NCBI RefSeq assembly: GCF_050859505.1
Contig: NZ_CP193934.1
Span: 3,286,001-3,350,000 of the forward strand
DNA length: 64,000 nt
Origin: Marinirhabdus sp050859505
Lineage (GTDB): Bacteria > Bacteroidota > Bacteroidia > Flavobacteriales > Flavobacteriaceae
Direction: 5' to 3'
Both the position numbers and the translations under genes were made by a program. Positions within the stretch are counted from its first letter, which is position 1. Each line of letters starts with the position of its first letter. The notes beneath the pieces were generated by a model. It saw only the letters and a list, made by a program, of their open reading frames with translations. It did not search any database and was not told where the DNA came from. Shown here piece after piece: positions 25,487-33,016 of this stretch.

Positions 25487-26751
25487 AAAAACTGTTCGTT
25501 TTAGGAATCGGTATTTTAATATCACTTCAGGGAATTGCGCAAACAAATGCCGAAATATTACCGTGGAGCACGCCTTTTACAACCGTAAATGCAACTGCGT
25601 TTCAAGAACAGATAAAAACCATTAGCAAAGCTGCCAGCATCGTGGGTCTTGGAGAAGTTTCACATTATACAAAAGAGTGCTATCAACTAAAAGAGACGGC
25701 CATTATTACCTTAATGCATCAGGGGTATGATGCGCTGGTGCTGGAAGTAGATTTTGGGCAGGCATTACTCTGGAACGATTTTGTAGTACACGGCAAAGGT
25801 GATTTGGATGAACTGGTGTCGACTTCAGGCTGGTTTACCTATAGAACGGAAGAGTTTAAATCGTTGCTTAAAAACATCAGGAACTTTAATGCTACTTCAG
25901 CAAATAAATTTCAGGTTTTTGGGATGGAAATGACGGCTATGCACAATAACATCGATTGGCTAATTTCGTATGTGAGTAAAACTCCAGAAGTGTCAAACGC
26001 GCTTTTACCTTTACTTCAAAAAGAACGACAAATTGTAGCCTTCAACCAATATTCGGAAGAAGAACGCACCGATTATTGGAATCTTTATTATCTGCTAAAG
26101 GAATTTTTAGAAATTCATAAAACAACATTGATTAATGCAAATGGAGAAAAGGATTATAAAATAGCGGAAAGAATTACAGAAATTACGAGACAATTTGCCA
26201 CCTACATTTCTCAGGATGATTTTGGTTTAAAAGCTGAATTTAGAGACCAATTCTCTGCTCGAAACATAATTTGGGTGAACAATCTTTTTCCTGAGGATAG
26301 TAAACTAGTTCTTTGGGCGCATAATGGGCACGTAGCTAAAACTTCACCTCTGTTTAATTATGATGTCCTAGGGAGCTATTTAAAAAGATGGTATGGCGAC
26401 GGCTATGTTGCGATTGGTTTTACGTTTAATCAAGGAGATTTCGGTGCCTTTGCGAATAATAGTTTTCAAAAAATAACTATGGCAGCGGTTACTGAAAATT
26501 CTATCACCCGCACATTTTCAAACACCCAGGCACCCTTTCTATTTTTTAATGCACGGGAAGCACTAAAAGCAAATAACGCTACAACGTATTTTCTTCTAAA
26601 CCCACTGAAGATTCGCACCGATATTTCTGAAAGTTATTCCGAAGCGCAACAAAAGATGATGTCGTTGACGATTTCTGAAACATACGACGCCCTCATCTAT
26701 ATCGATAAAACATCCTACCCTACCACTATCCCTTATTCACAAAAAAAATGA
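25483..26751 (+). CDS. Erythromycin esterase family protein, exported
   Basis: A 422-residue member of the EreA/EreB-like family. A signal peptide ends in QGIAQ (about 1-19). Active-site region motifs are GLGEVSHYTKE (E58 and H61), LVLEVDFGQA and WAHNGHVAK (about residue 280), which match the Glu/His centre of the family. Most family members are not proven resistance enzymes, and the export signal and operon context give no direct evidence for macrolide hydrolysis. It overlaps both neighbours by 4 bp. Confidence 0.85.
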   Translation: MKKLFVLGIGILISLQGIAQTNAEILPWSTPFTTVNATAFQEQIKTISKAASIVGLGEVSHYTKECYQLKETAIITLMHQGYDALVLEVDFGQALLWNDFVVHGKGDLDELVSTSGWFTYRTEEFKSLLKNIRNFNATSANKFQVFGMEMTAMHNNIDWLISYVSKTPEVSNALLPLLQKERQIVAFNQYSEEERTDYWNLYYLLKEFLEIHKTTLINANGEKDYKIAERITEITRQFATYISQDDFGLKAEFRDQFSARNIIWVNNLFPEDSKLVLWAHNGHVAKTSPLFNYDVLGSYLKRWYGDGYVAIGFTFNQGDFGAFANNSFQKITMAAVTENSITRTFSNTQAPFLFFNAREALKANNATTYFLLNPLKIRTDISESYSEAQQKMMSLTISETYDALIYIDKTSYPTTIPYSQKK

Positions 26752-27089
26752 TCACCATATACCACAATCCAAGATGCAGCAAGTCCAGACAAGGTTTGGC
26801 ACTTGTTGAAGAAAGCGGCAAAGATTATCAAGTAGTAAAATATCTAGACGCCCCACTTTCAGAAGATAAACTCACCGAACTAATTAAACTTCTACATATT
26901 GCTCCACTAGATTTGGTTCGAAAAAACGAAGCCATCTGGAAAGAAAACTACAAAGGCAAAAATCTAAGTGATGGAGACCTTATAAAAGCAATGGTTCAAC
27001 ACCCTAAATTAATTGAACGGCCTATCGTTGTAAATGGTAAGAAAGCCGTGATTGGAAGACCGCCAGAAAGCATTCGCGATATTTTATAA
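26748..27089 (+). CDS. ArsC/YfgD-family glutaredoxin-dependent reductase-like protein
   Basis: A 113-residue thioredoxin-fold protein of the ArsC family. The N-terminal YHNPRCSKSRQ carries the single redox Cys (C10), and the C-terminal ERPIVVNGKKAVIGRPPE matches the arsenate-reductase signature. Many homologues without an ars operon are of YfgD type with undetermined substrate, and no arsenite pump or regulator is near, so arsenate reduction is possible but unproven. Its start overlaps the upstream stop (ATGA). Confidence 0.88.
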   Translation: MITIYHNPRCSKSRQGLALVEESGKDYQVVKYLDAPLSEDKLTELIKLLHIAPLDLVRKNEAIWKENYKGKNLSDGDLIKAMVQHPKLIERPIVVNGKKAVIGRPPESIRDIL

Positions 27090-27173
27090 TTTCCACTTTT
27101 TTATTTAACAAAACTTTGTGGTTTCAAGGCTAAACCCAAACGTATTTTCGCAGTCGAAGAAGAAACATTGACT

Positions 27174-29630
27174 ATGAAATTATTTACCAGCCTACTCGCT
27201 TTATTTTTTACAACCTTCTTATTTTCTCAAAACACTTCAACTGTCAAAGGAAAAATCCTTGAACAAGGAACCAATTATCCTTTAGAATATGCAACCATAT
27301 CATTTATTGATTCGGCTGGAAAAACAGTCACTGGAGGTATTACAGATTTGGATGGAAACTACAGCATAGAAGTCCCAGCAGGGAGTTACACCGTAAAATA
27401 CGAATTTATAAGTTACAAATCGGTTGAAAAATCCAATCAAAATCTTCAAAACAATACTACTTTACCCACCGTATATCTTTCTTTAAATTCAGAAAGTTTG
27501 GACGAGGTGGTGGTGCGCGCCGAAACTACCGAGGTACAAATTAGATTAGATAAAAAAGTGTACAATATTGGCAAAGACCTAACCACCAGTGGCGCTACGG
27601 TAAGCGATGCGTTAAGCAACGTACCATCTGTAACGGTGGACGTGGACGGTGCTATTAGTCTCCGTGGCAATGAAAATGTTCGGATTTTAATAAACGGTAA
27701 ACCCAGCGCTATTGCGGGATTTGGAAGCACAGACGCACTACGCCAGCTTCCTGCAGATGCTATTGAACGTGTAGAGGTGATTACGTCACCTTCGGCCAGA
27801 TATGATGCTGAAGGGACTGCCGGTATTTTAAATATCATTCTTCGAAAAGAAAAAACCTTAGGGCTTAATGGCTCTGTTCAAGTAAATATGGGAGTTCCGT
27901 TAAGTAGCGGTTTGAGCACTAATATTAATTTACGTACCGAAAAATTCAATATTTTTAATACTACGGGGATTCGATATAACGACTCTCCTGGAAATGCTTA
28001 TTTTGAAACACGCTATTTAAATGCAAACGCGTCCAACCCTTTAGTAATTGAAGAGCGCGATTATGATAGGTTAAACAGAGGTTTTAACACAAATCTTGGC
28101 ATAGAATATTATTTAACTGAAAAGTCATCTCTTACCGCTTCCGGATTTTTACGTTTGGGTGATGATGAAGATACCACTACCAATTTAACGCAGGAATTTA
28201 ATGCGGCCAATGCGTTGGCCGTTTTAAGAAGTAGAATTGAAACAGAAACCGAAGAAGACACCAGCCTTCAGTTTTCATTAAACTACGTTAATAACTTTAA
28301 TGATGATGGCCATAAATTAACGATAGATTTACAAGCCGAAGATGACGAAGAAACTGAAGTTTCCTTTATTGATGAATTTAACACCTTCCCAACAAATCAA
28401 CCGCTTCCAGCCGAATTGATCACCCAACAAGAAGACCAGAATGAATATTTAATCCAAGCAGATTATGTACTGCCTATTGGTGAAAATGCACAATTTGAAG
28501 CGGGTTACAGAGGTAATTTTGAAAAAACAACAACAGATTATTTATTAACTGAGCAATTAGCTGCTGGCGGTGCTTTTATACGTAATGATAGTTTATCGAA
28601 CGTTTTTACATACGAAGAAAATGTAAATGCCGTATACACACAATACGGAAACAAATTTGGAAAGTTTTCATTCCTGTTGGGACTTCGTTATGAAGACACA
28701 CAGCTTAAAGGTGAGGTTACAGGCGAAGACATAACGAGCAATGACGACTTTAATGTAAACTTTGACAATAGTTATTCGGGGCTTTTCCCCACGGTAAACC
28801 TGGTGTACGAACTAGGAGAAAGCGAAAATGTTACCTTAGGCTATAATAGAAGGATTAACCGTCCACGTGGGTTTTTTATTAACCCTTTTCCTTCCAGAAG
28901 TAGTGAAGCCAATGTATTTCAAGGAAACCCTGGCTTACGACCTGCTTTTGCCAGCGCCTTTGATTTGGGTTATTTAAGACGTTGGAAAAATTTAACGCTT
29001 ACCACTTCAGTATATTACCAGCAAGAGACCGATGCTTTTGAGCGTGTAAGTGAAGATACAGGGCAGGTAACCCCTAATGGCGTGCCTATTATTAGAACAA
29101 TTCCTTTTAACCTTTCTACCAATGAACGGTATGGGTTTGAAGCTGGAGTACTTTACAATCCAGCCAAATGGCTACGATTAAACGGAAGTTTTAACTTCTT
29201 TGGCTTTCAAACGGAAGGAATGTTCAACGGCGTAGATTACGGTACTAAAAACACAAGCTGGTTTGCCCGTGGAAGTAGTAAAGTAACACTTCCATCAAAA
29301 ATAGATTGGCAAACAACCGCTTTTTACAGAGGCCCAAGAAATGATGCACAGTCAGAAACCGAAGGGTTATTAAGTATAAATCTAGCCTTCAGTAAAGATA
29401 TTATGGACGACAATGCTACCATTGGTTTTAATGTAAGTGATTTACTAAATTCAAGAAAACGGGTGACTAGTACAGAAACACCTTCATTTATTAGTGACAG
29501 TGAGTTTCAGTGGAGAGAGCGACAATTCAATTTAAGTTTCACATACCGATTCAATCAAAAGAAACAACGCCAAAAGGATACGAGGGGTGCTGGAGACGGT
29601 GATGAAGGTGAAGGAGATTTTGGAGGATAA
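27174..29630 (+). CDS. Outer-membrane beta-barrel receptor (TonB-dependent-receptor-like)
   Basis: An 818-residue outer-membrane protein. Order: signal peptide (MKLFTSLLALFF...FSQ), a carboxypeptidase-regulatory-like beta-sandwich (about 25-112, VKGKILEQGTNYPLEYATISF), a plug domain (about 120-220, GATVSDALSNVPSVTVDVDG and SARYDAEGTAGILNIIL), and a C-terminal OMP_b-brl_3-type barrel ending in aromatic strands (FNLSFTYRFN) plus an acidic Gly-rich tail. No SusD-like partner is adjacent, so it is not a typical glycan locus; the ligand is unknown. The ATG at 27174 is preferred over a TTG two codons earlier. Confidence 0.9.
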   Translation: MKLFTSLLALFFTTFLFSQNTSTVKGKILEQGTNYPLEYATISFIDSAGKTVTGGITDLDGNYSIEVPAGSYTVKYEFISYKSVEKSNQNLQNNTTLPTVYLSLNSESLDEVVVRAETTEVQIRLDKKVYNIGKDLTTSGATVSDALSNVPSVTVDVDGAISLRGNENVRILINGKPSAIAGFGSTDALRQLPADAIERVEVITSPSARYDAEGTAGILNIILRKEKTLGLNGSVQVNMGVPLSSGLSTNINLRTEKFNIFNTTGIRYNDSPGNAYFETRYLNANASNPLVIEERDYDRLNRGFNTNLGIEYYLTEKSSLTASGFLRLGDDEDTTTNLTQEFNAANALAVLRSRIETETEEDTSLQFSLNYVNNFNDDGHKLTIDLQAEDDEETEVSFIDEFNTFPTNQPLPAELITQQEDQNEYLIQADYVLPIGENAQFEAGYRGNFEKTTTDYLLTEQLAAGGAFIRNDSLSNVFTYEENVNAVYTQYGNKFGKFSFLLGLRYEDTQLKGEVTGEDITSNDDFNVNFDNSYSGLFPTVNLVYELGESENVTLGYNRRINRPRGFFINPFPSRSSEANVFQGNPGLRPAFASAFDLGYLRRWKNLTLTTSVYYQQETDAFERVSEDTGQVTPNGVPIIRTIPFNLSTNERYGFEAGVLYNPAKWLRLNGSFNFFGFQTEGMFNGVDYGTKNTSWFARGSSKVTLPSKIDWQTTAFYRGPRNDAQSETEGLLSINLAFSKDIMDDNATIGFNVSDLLNSRKRVTSTETPSFISDSEFQWRERQFNLSFTYRFNQKKQRQKDTRGAGDGDEGEGDFGG

Positions 29631-29649
29631 ATTCTCTTTTAAAGTATAA

Positions 29650-29678
29650 AAAAAGGAGCTCTACTAGAGCTCCTTTTT
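29650..29678. terminator. Bidirectional intrinsic terminator
   Basis: Perfect 13-bp stem AAAAAGGAGCTCT (29650-29662) / AGAGCTCCTTTTT (29666-29678) with a 3-nt loop, between the convergent receptor gene and the small membrane-protein gene. Confidence 0.9.
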
Positions 29679-29696
29679 ACTTTATATAGAAAGCAA

Positions 29697-29870
29697 TTAG
29701 TTTGCTTCTCTTTCTTTCTTTTTTGCTTCACGCTTCATCTTAATATTTTCAATTAAAGCGCCACCAATCCAATACGGGATAAAAGACACCAAGAAAATCA
29801 TTAACCAAAAACCAATGGTTAAAATGGTTAAGAATGCTAAAAATCCTAAATACTGGTCAAAATCGAACAT
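29697..29870 (-). CDS. Small membrane protein (57 aa)
   Basis: A 57-codon frame starting MFDFDQYLGF with one long hydrophobic helix (about residues 8-40, LAFLTILTIGFWLMIFLV) and a strongly basic tail (MKREAKKKEREAN). It has its own consensus promoter (29901-29932) and a terminator 19 bp past its stop, which together make a real gene likely. Function is unknown; the topology suggests a single- or double-pass inner-membrane protein with a cytoplasmic basic tail. Confidence 0.75.
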   Translation of the reverse strand: MFDFDQYLGFLAFLTILTIGFWLMIFLVSFIPYWIGGALIENIKMKREAKKKEREAN

Positions 29871-29900
29871 AATGTGAGTCTTTTTCTAATTAAGCTGTGG

Positions 29901-29932
29901 CAAAGATAATAAGGTTTTTTCAGAAAAAACAA
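29901..29932 (-). promoter_or_regulatory. Bacteroidota promoter (TTG - 21 nt - TATCTTTG) for the 57-aa gene
   Basis: On the minus strand TTG (29930-29932) precedes TATCTTTG (29901-29908) by 21 nt, and the start codon follows 30 nt later. Confidence 0.7.
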
Positions 29933-29975
29933 CAAAACATTCCTATTTATCCACAACAATTAAACAACTGCCTTC

Positions 29976-30006
29976 TTGAACCAGCCTTGTGCTTTTTGTA
30001 CCTTTA
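29976..30006 (+). promoter_or_regulatory. Likely promoter (TTG - 20 nt - TACCTTTA) for fumC
   Basis: TTG (29976-29978) and TACCTTTA (29999-30006; one mismatch to TAnnTTTG) are spaced by 20 nt just upstream of the fumC start. Its position excludes the longer fumC N-terminus that is open from 29897. Confidence 0.5.
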
Positions 30007-30025
30007 CAACTCTAAAATGGAAACT

Positions 30026-31414
30026 ATGAATTACCGAATTGAAAAAGATACGATGGGCGAGGTTAAAGTACCAGCCGATAAACTTTGGGGCGCACAAACA
30101 GAGCGCTCCCGTAATAATTTTAAAATAGGCGCACCAGCTTCTATGCCTTTGGAAGTAGTCTACGGTTTTGCTTATTTAAAGAAGGCTGCCGCCTACACCA
30201 ATTGTGAGCTTGGCGTTATTTCGGAAGAAAAAAGAGACTTTATCTCTAAAGTGTGTGACGAAATTTTAGCTGGAAAGCACGACGATCAGTTTCCATTAGT
30301 GATTTGGCAAACCGGTAGTGGTACCCAAAGTAATATGAATGTGAACGAGGTTATTGCCAATCGCGCGCATCAATTAGCCGGGAAAACCATTGGCGAAGGT
30401 GATAAAACATTACAACCTAATGACGACGTAAACAAAAGCCAATCCAGTAACGACACCTTCCCTACGGGAATGCACATTGCTGCCTACAAAAAAATTGTAG
30501 AGGTAACCATTCCTGGCGTGGAGCAATTGCATAAAACCTTAGTTAAAAAATCGAAAGACTTTAAAGACGTCGTAAAAATTGGACGTACCCATTTAATGGA
30601 CGCCACGCCTCTAACTCTGGGACAGGAATTTAGTGGCTACGCATCGCAATTAGATCACGGATTAAGAGCATTAAAAAATACACTAGCACATCTTTCTGAA
30701 TTAGCATTAGGAGGAACCGCTGTAGGAACCGGAATAAACACACCAAAAGGATACTCCGTAAAAGTTGCCGAATACATTGCAAAATTTACAGAACTTCCTT
30801 TTATCACTGCCGAAAATAAATTTGAAGCCTTAGCAGCACACGATGCCATTGTTGAAAGTCACGGAGCCTTAAAACAATTGGCTATTTCTCTCAACAAAAT
30901 AGCACACGATGTTAGAATGTTAGCAAGCGGTCCAAGAAGCGGTATTGGTGAAATTTCTATTCCTGCCAACGAGCCTGGATCTTCTATAATGCCAGGAAAA
31001 GTAAATCCTACCCAATGCGAAGCTTTAACCATGGTATGCGCCCAGGTAATTGGTAATGATGTTGCAATAGGTGTGGGTGGCATGCAAGGACATTTTGAAT
31101 TAAATGTTTTTAAACCTATGATGGCTGCAAATATTTTACAATCTGCGCAACTACTTGGGGACGCCTGTGTATCTTTTGATGAGCACTGTGCACAAGGAAT
31201 TGAACCAAATATTGAAGTTATTAAAAAAATGCTAAACAATTCGTTAATGCTAGTAACCGCTTTGAATACGAAAATAGGATATTATAAAGCTGCCGAAATT
31301 GCCAATACAGCACACAAAAATGGAACTACCTTAAAAGAGGAAGCCGTAAACCTAGGACATTTAACCGCAGAAGAATTTGATGCGTGGGTAAAACCCGAAG
31401 ACATGGTAGGTTAA
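30026..31414 (+). CDS. fumC: Class II fumarate hydratase
   Basis: Oxygen-stable fumarase of the TCA cycle, interconverting fumarate and malate. The 462-residue protein shows the superfamily signature GSSIMPGKVNPTQCEA (about residue 314 on), the catalytic-His region GRTHLMDATPL and SQSSNDTFPTGMHIA. The frame is open about 43 codons upstream, but conserved sequence begins at MNYRIEKDTMGEVKVP, and the promoter lies inside that extension. An ATG three codons earlier (30017) is possible but leaves almost no leader. Confidence 0.96.
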   Translation: MNYRIEKDTMGEVKVPADKLWGAQTERSRNNFKIGAPASMPLEVVYGFAYLKKAAAYTNCELGVISEEKRDFISKVCDEILAGKHDDQFPLVIWQTGSGTQSNMNVNEVIANRAHQLAGKTIGEGDKTLQPNDDVNKSQSSNDTFPTGMHIAAYKKIVEVTIPGVEQLHKTLVKKSKDFKDVVKIGRTHLMDATPLTLGQEFSGYASQLDHGLRALKNTLAHLSELALGGTAVGTGINTPKGYSVKVAEYIAKFTELPFITAENKFEALAAHDAIVESHGALKQLAISLNKIAHDVRMLASGPRSGIGEISIPANEPGSSIMPGKVNPTQCEALTMVCAQVIGNDVAIGVGGMQGHFELNVFKPMMAANILQSAQLLGDACVSFDEHCAQGIEPNIEVIKKMLNNSLMLVTALNTKIGYYKAAEIANTAHKNGTTLKEEAVNLGHLTAEEFDAWVKPEDMVG

Positions 31415-31437
31415 AAATAAACCTACTTTTTTACCAT

Positions 31438-31467
31438 AAAAACTCCTGTTTCATCGCAGGAGTTTTT
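31438..31467 (+). terminator. Intrinsic terminator after fumC
   Basis: Perfect 11-bp stem AAAAACTCCTG (31438-31448) / CAGGAGTTTTT (31457-31467), 8-nt loop, followed by T-rich sequence, 23 bp past the fumC stop. Confidence 0.9.
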
Positions 31468-31576
31468 TATTTTCAAGTTAAAAAGGCGCTTTTTTATCGA
31501 CAAAATGCAAATAAGTTAGGTGAAATGTAAATTTTGCGTATATTGGACTACCCAAATTATTAAAACCTACTTATAT

Positions 31577-32890
31577 ATGAGACTACGATTTTACCCCGCA
31601 TTGTGGTGTCTTTTAGCAATTATTTTCTTGTCCCCAACAAGTTCTGAAGCTGCTTCAAAAGCAATAGCCTCCAAAGCTAATGTATTTGATTATAAAGACG
31701 TTACAAGTAATCTAAAAGAAACTATTCTTACCTCTAAAAGTATTGTAACCACACCTATGTCGCTCCCTGTTTTAGCAACTAGTACTAGTGTAAAAACTTC
31801 AACACTTGAACGTAACAAACTAGCTTCAAATGCTTTCGCTGAAGAAAATTCCTACAGATTAGGTGCTTTTTCTGACGCAAATTCAACAAATATTTCAATA
31901 AAAAATGCTGAGTTAGACTATACGGCTTCTGCAGATACAAAAACTTCCTTTTTACAGGGACTGTATTATGGATTTGCGCTTATGGTGTTTTTAATTAATC
32001 TTTTCTGTTATTTCATATTTGAAGAAAAACTGTTTTTGTTTTACTCAGTAACACTAGTTGGTATTACAACAGTATTTTTCTTTAATGATGGTTTACATAC
32101 CTTGTTTGGTATTTCTGAACTTACAAATCCGTTTTTAGTTCAATCGGTTTTATTATGGTTTGCAACGGCAAGCACCGCCTTTTTTGCTTCAAGTTATTTA
32201 AGTTTGAAAGAATTTTTTCCAAAACTTAAACTTGTTACCTATCCGTTAATTGCCATTGGTGGCTTACTCACTATTATGGCACTTCTCTCTGTAGAATTTA
32301 TAATGGCACATGCTGCTAACTTTGTATCTATTTCAATTTTGGCGTTTTACTTTGGGGCGAGTGTATTTTTGTTCCGTAAAAAAAACTACGCAAAATTTTA
32401 TGCCATTGCGGGATTCATCCCATTATTGTTTGCCGTAGACTTCTTTATTTTAAAAAATCTTGAAGTTAACTTTTTATCTACAGAGACAATTCATATAAAA
32501 GTCGCTGGGCTCGTTGAAATGTTAATTCTTACCTATGCTATTGTATACCGTATGCGTGCCATAAAAGAAGAACATGAAATGCGCCAGACTGAAATGCGTA
32601 TTTTCCTAAAACGCCAAGAAACTATGAACCGCCAAAGTGCTATGAAACTTATGGAGGATGTTTATCTTGAAAACCTGATAATGCATTATGACTTGGATGG
32701 CCTTGAAATAAAGCTCCTGCAATACATTAGCGAAGGCAAGCCAAATATAAAGATTGCACGTAAATTAAAAACCACCGAAGCCGATGTGGAAGAGTTAACG
32801 AAAGAATTGTACAATAAATTAGAGATTGGCGAACACGTTCAAGAAGATTATCGCTTGTTAGACAGTCAGCCGGATTATTTGTATAATTAA
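31577..32890 (+). CDS. 7TM (7TMR-DISM-like) protein with LuxR-like HTH C-terminus
   Basis: A 437-residue membrane protein. A signal peptide (about 1-25, ending SSEA) precedes a Ser/Thr-rich extracytoplasmic segment (about 26-120), then about seven hydrophobic helices (about 124-335) resembling the 7TMR-DISM module, a cytoplasmic coiled segment (MRAIKEEHEMRQTEMRIF), and a C-terminal region (about 370-415, EIKLLQYISEGKPNIKIA then TEADVEELTKELYNKLEI) that follows the LuxR helix-turn-helix pattern. This suggests a membrane-tethered transcription factor or degenerate signalling output. The ATG at 31577 is chosen because the signal peptide starts there. Ligand and targets are unknown. Confidence 0.78.
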   Translation: MRLRFYPALWCLLAIIFLSPTSSEAASKAIASKANVFDYKDVTSNLKETILTSKSIVTTPMSLPVLATSTSVKTSTLERNKLASNAFAEENSYRLGAFSDANSTNISIKNAELDYTASADTKTSFLQGLYYGFALMVFLINLFCYFIFEEKLFLFYSVTLVGITTVFFFNDGLHTLFGISELTNPFLVQSVLLWFATASTAFFASSYLSLKEFFPKLKLVTYPLIAIGGLLTIMALLSVEFIMAHAANFVSISILAFYFGASVFLFRKKNYAKFYAIAGFIPLLFAVDFFILKNLEVNFLSTETIHIKVAGLVEMLILTYAIVYRMRAIKEEHEMRQTEMRIFLKRQETMNRQSAMKLMEDVYLENLIMHYDLDGLEIKLLQYISEGKPNIKIARKLKTTEADVEELTKELYNKLEIGEHVQEDYRLLDSQPDYLYN

Positions 32891-32929
32891 AGTAATTCTA
32901 CATATCATTCTTGTAATTCCTGTATACAA

Positions 32930-32983
32930 TAAACGGAGTCGAAATGTATTTATAGTACTATAGATACATTTCGACTCCGTTTA
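32930..32983. repeat. 54-bp near-perfect palindrome between convergent genes
   Basis: A 20-bp arm (32930-32949, containing GGAGTCGAAATG) is exactly complementary to 32964-32983. The 14-nt centre is itself almost palindromic (TATAGTACTATA) and joined by a T/G wobble, so the whole 54 bp can fold into one hairpin. It separates two convergent genes and may terminate both, but has no T-tract. It carries the TTCGACTCC core seen at 23467-23490. Confidence 0.85.
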
Positions 32984-33016
32984 ACCCGTAAGCACTACTA
33001 ATTTGTTACGTGTACG

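Noticed and set aside
25483..26751. Antibiotic-resistance determinant
   Set aside because: Family membership alone does not show macrolide hydrolysis, and there is no mobile-element context.
29897..30025. Longer fumC N-terminus
   Set aside because: It contains a TTG-N20-TACCTTTA promoter and no conserved residues; class II fumarases begin near MNYRIEKD.
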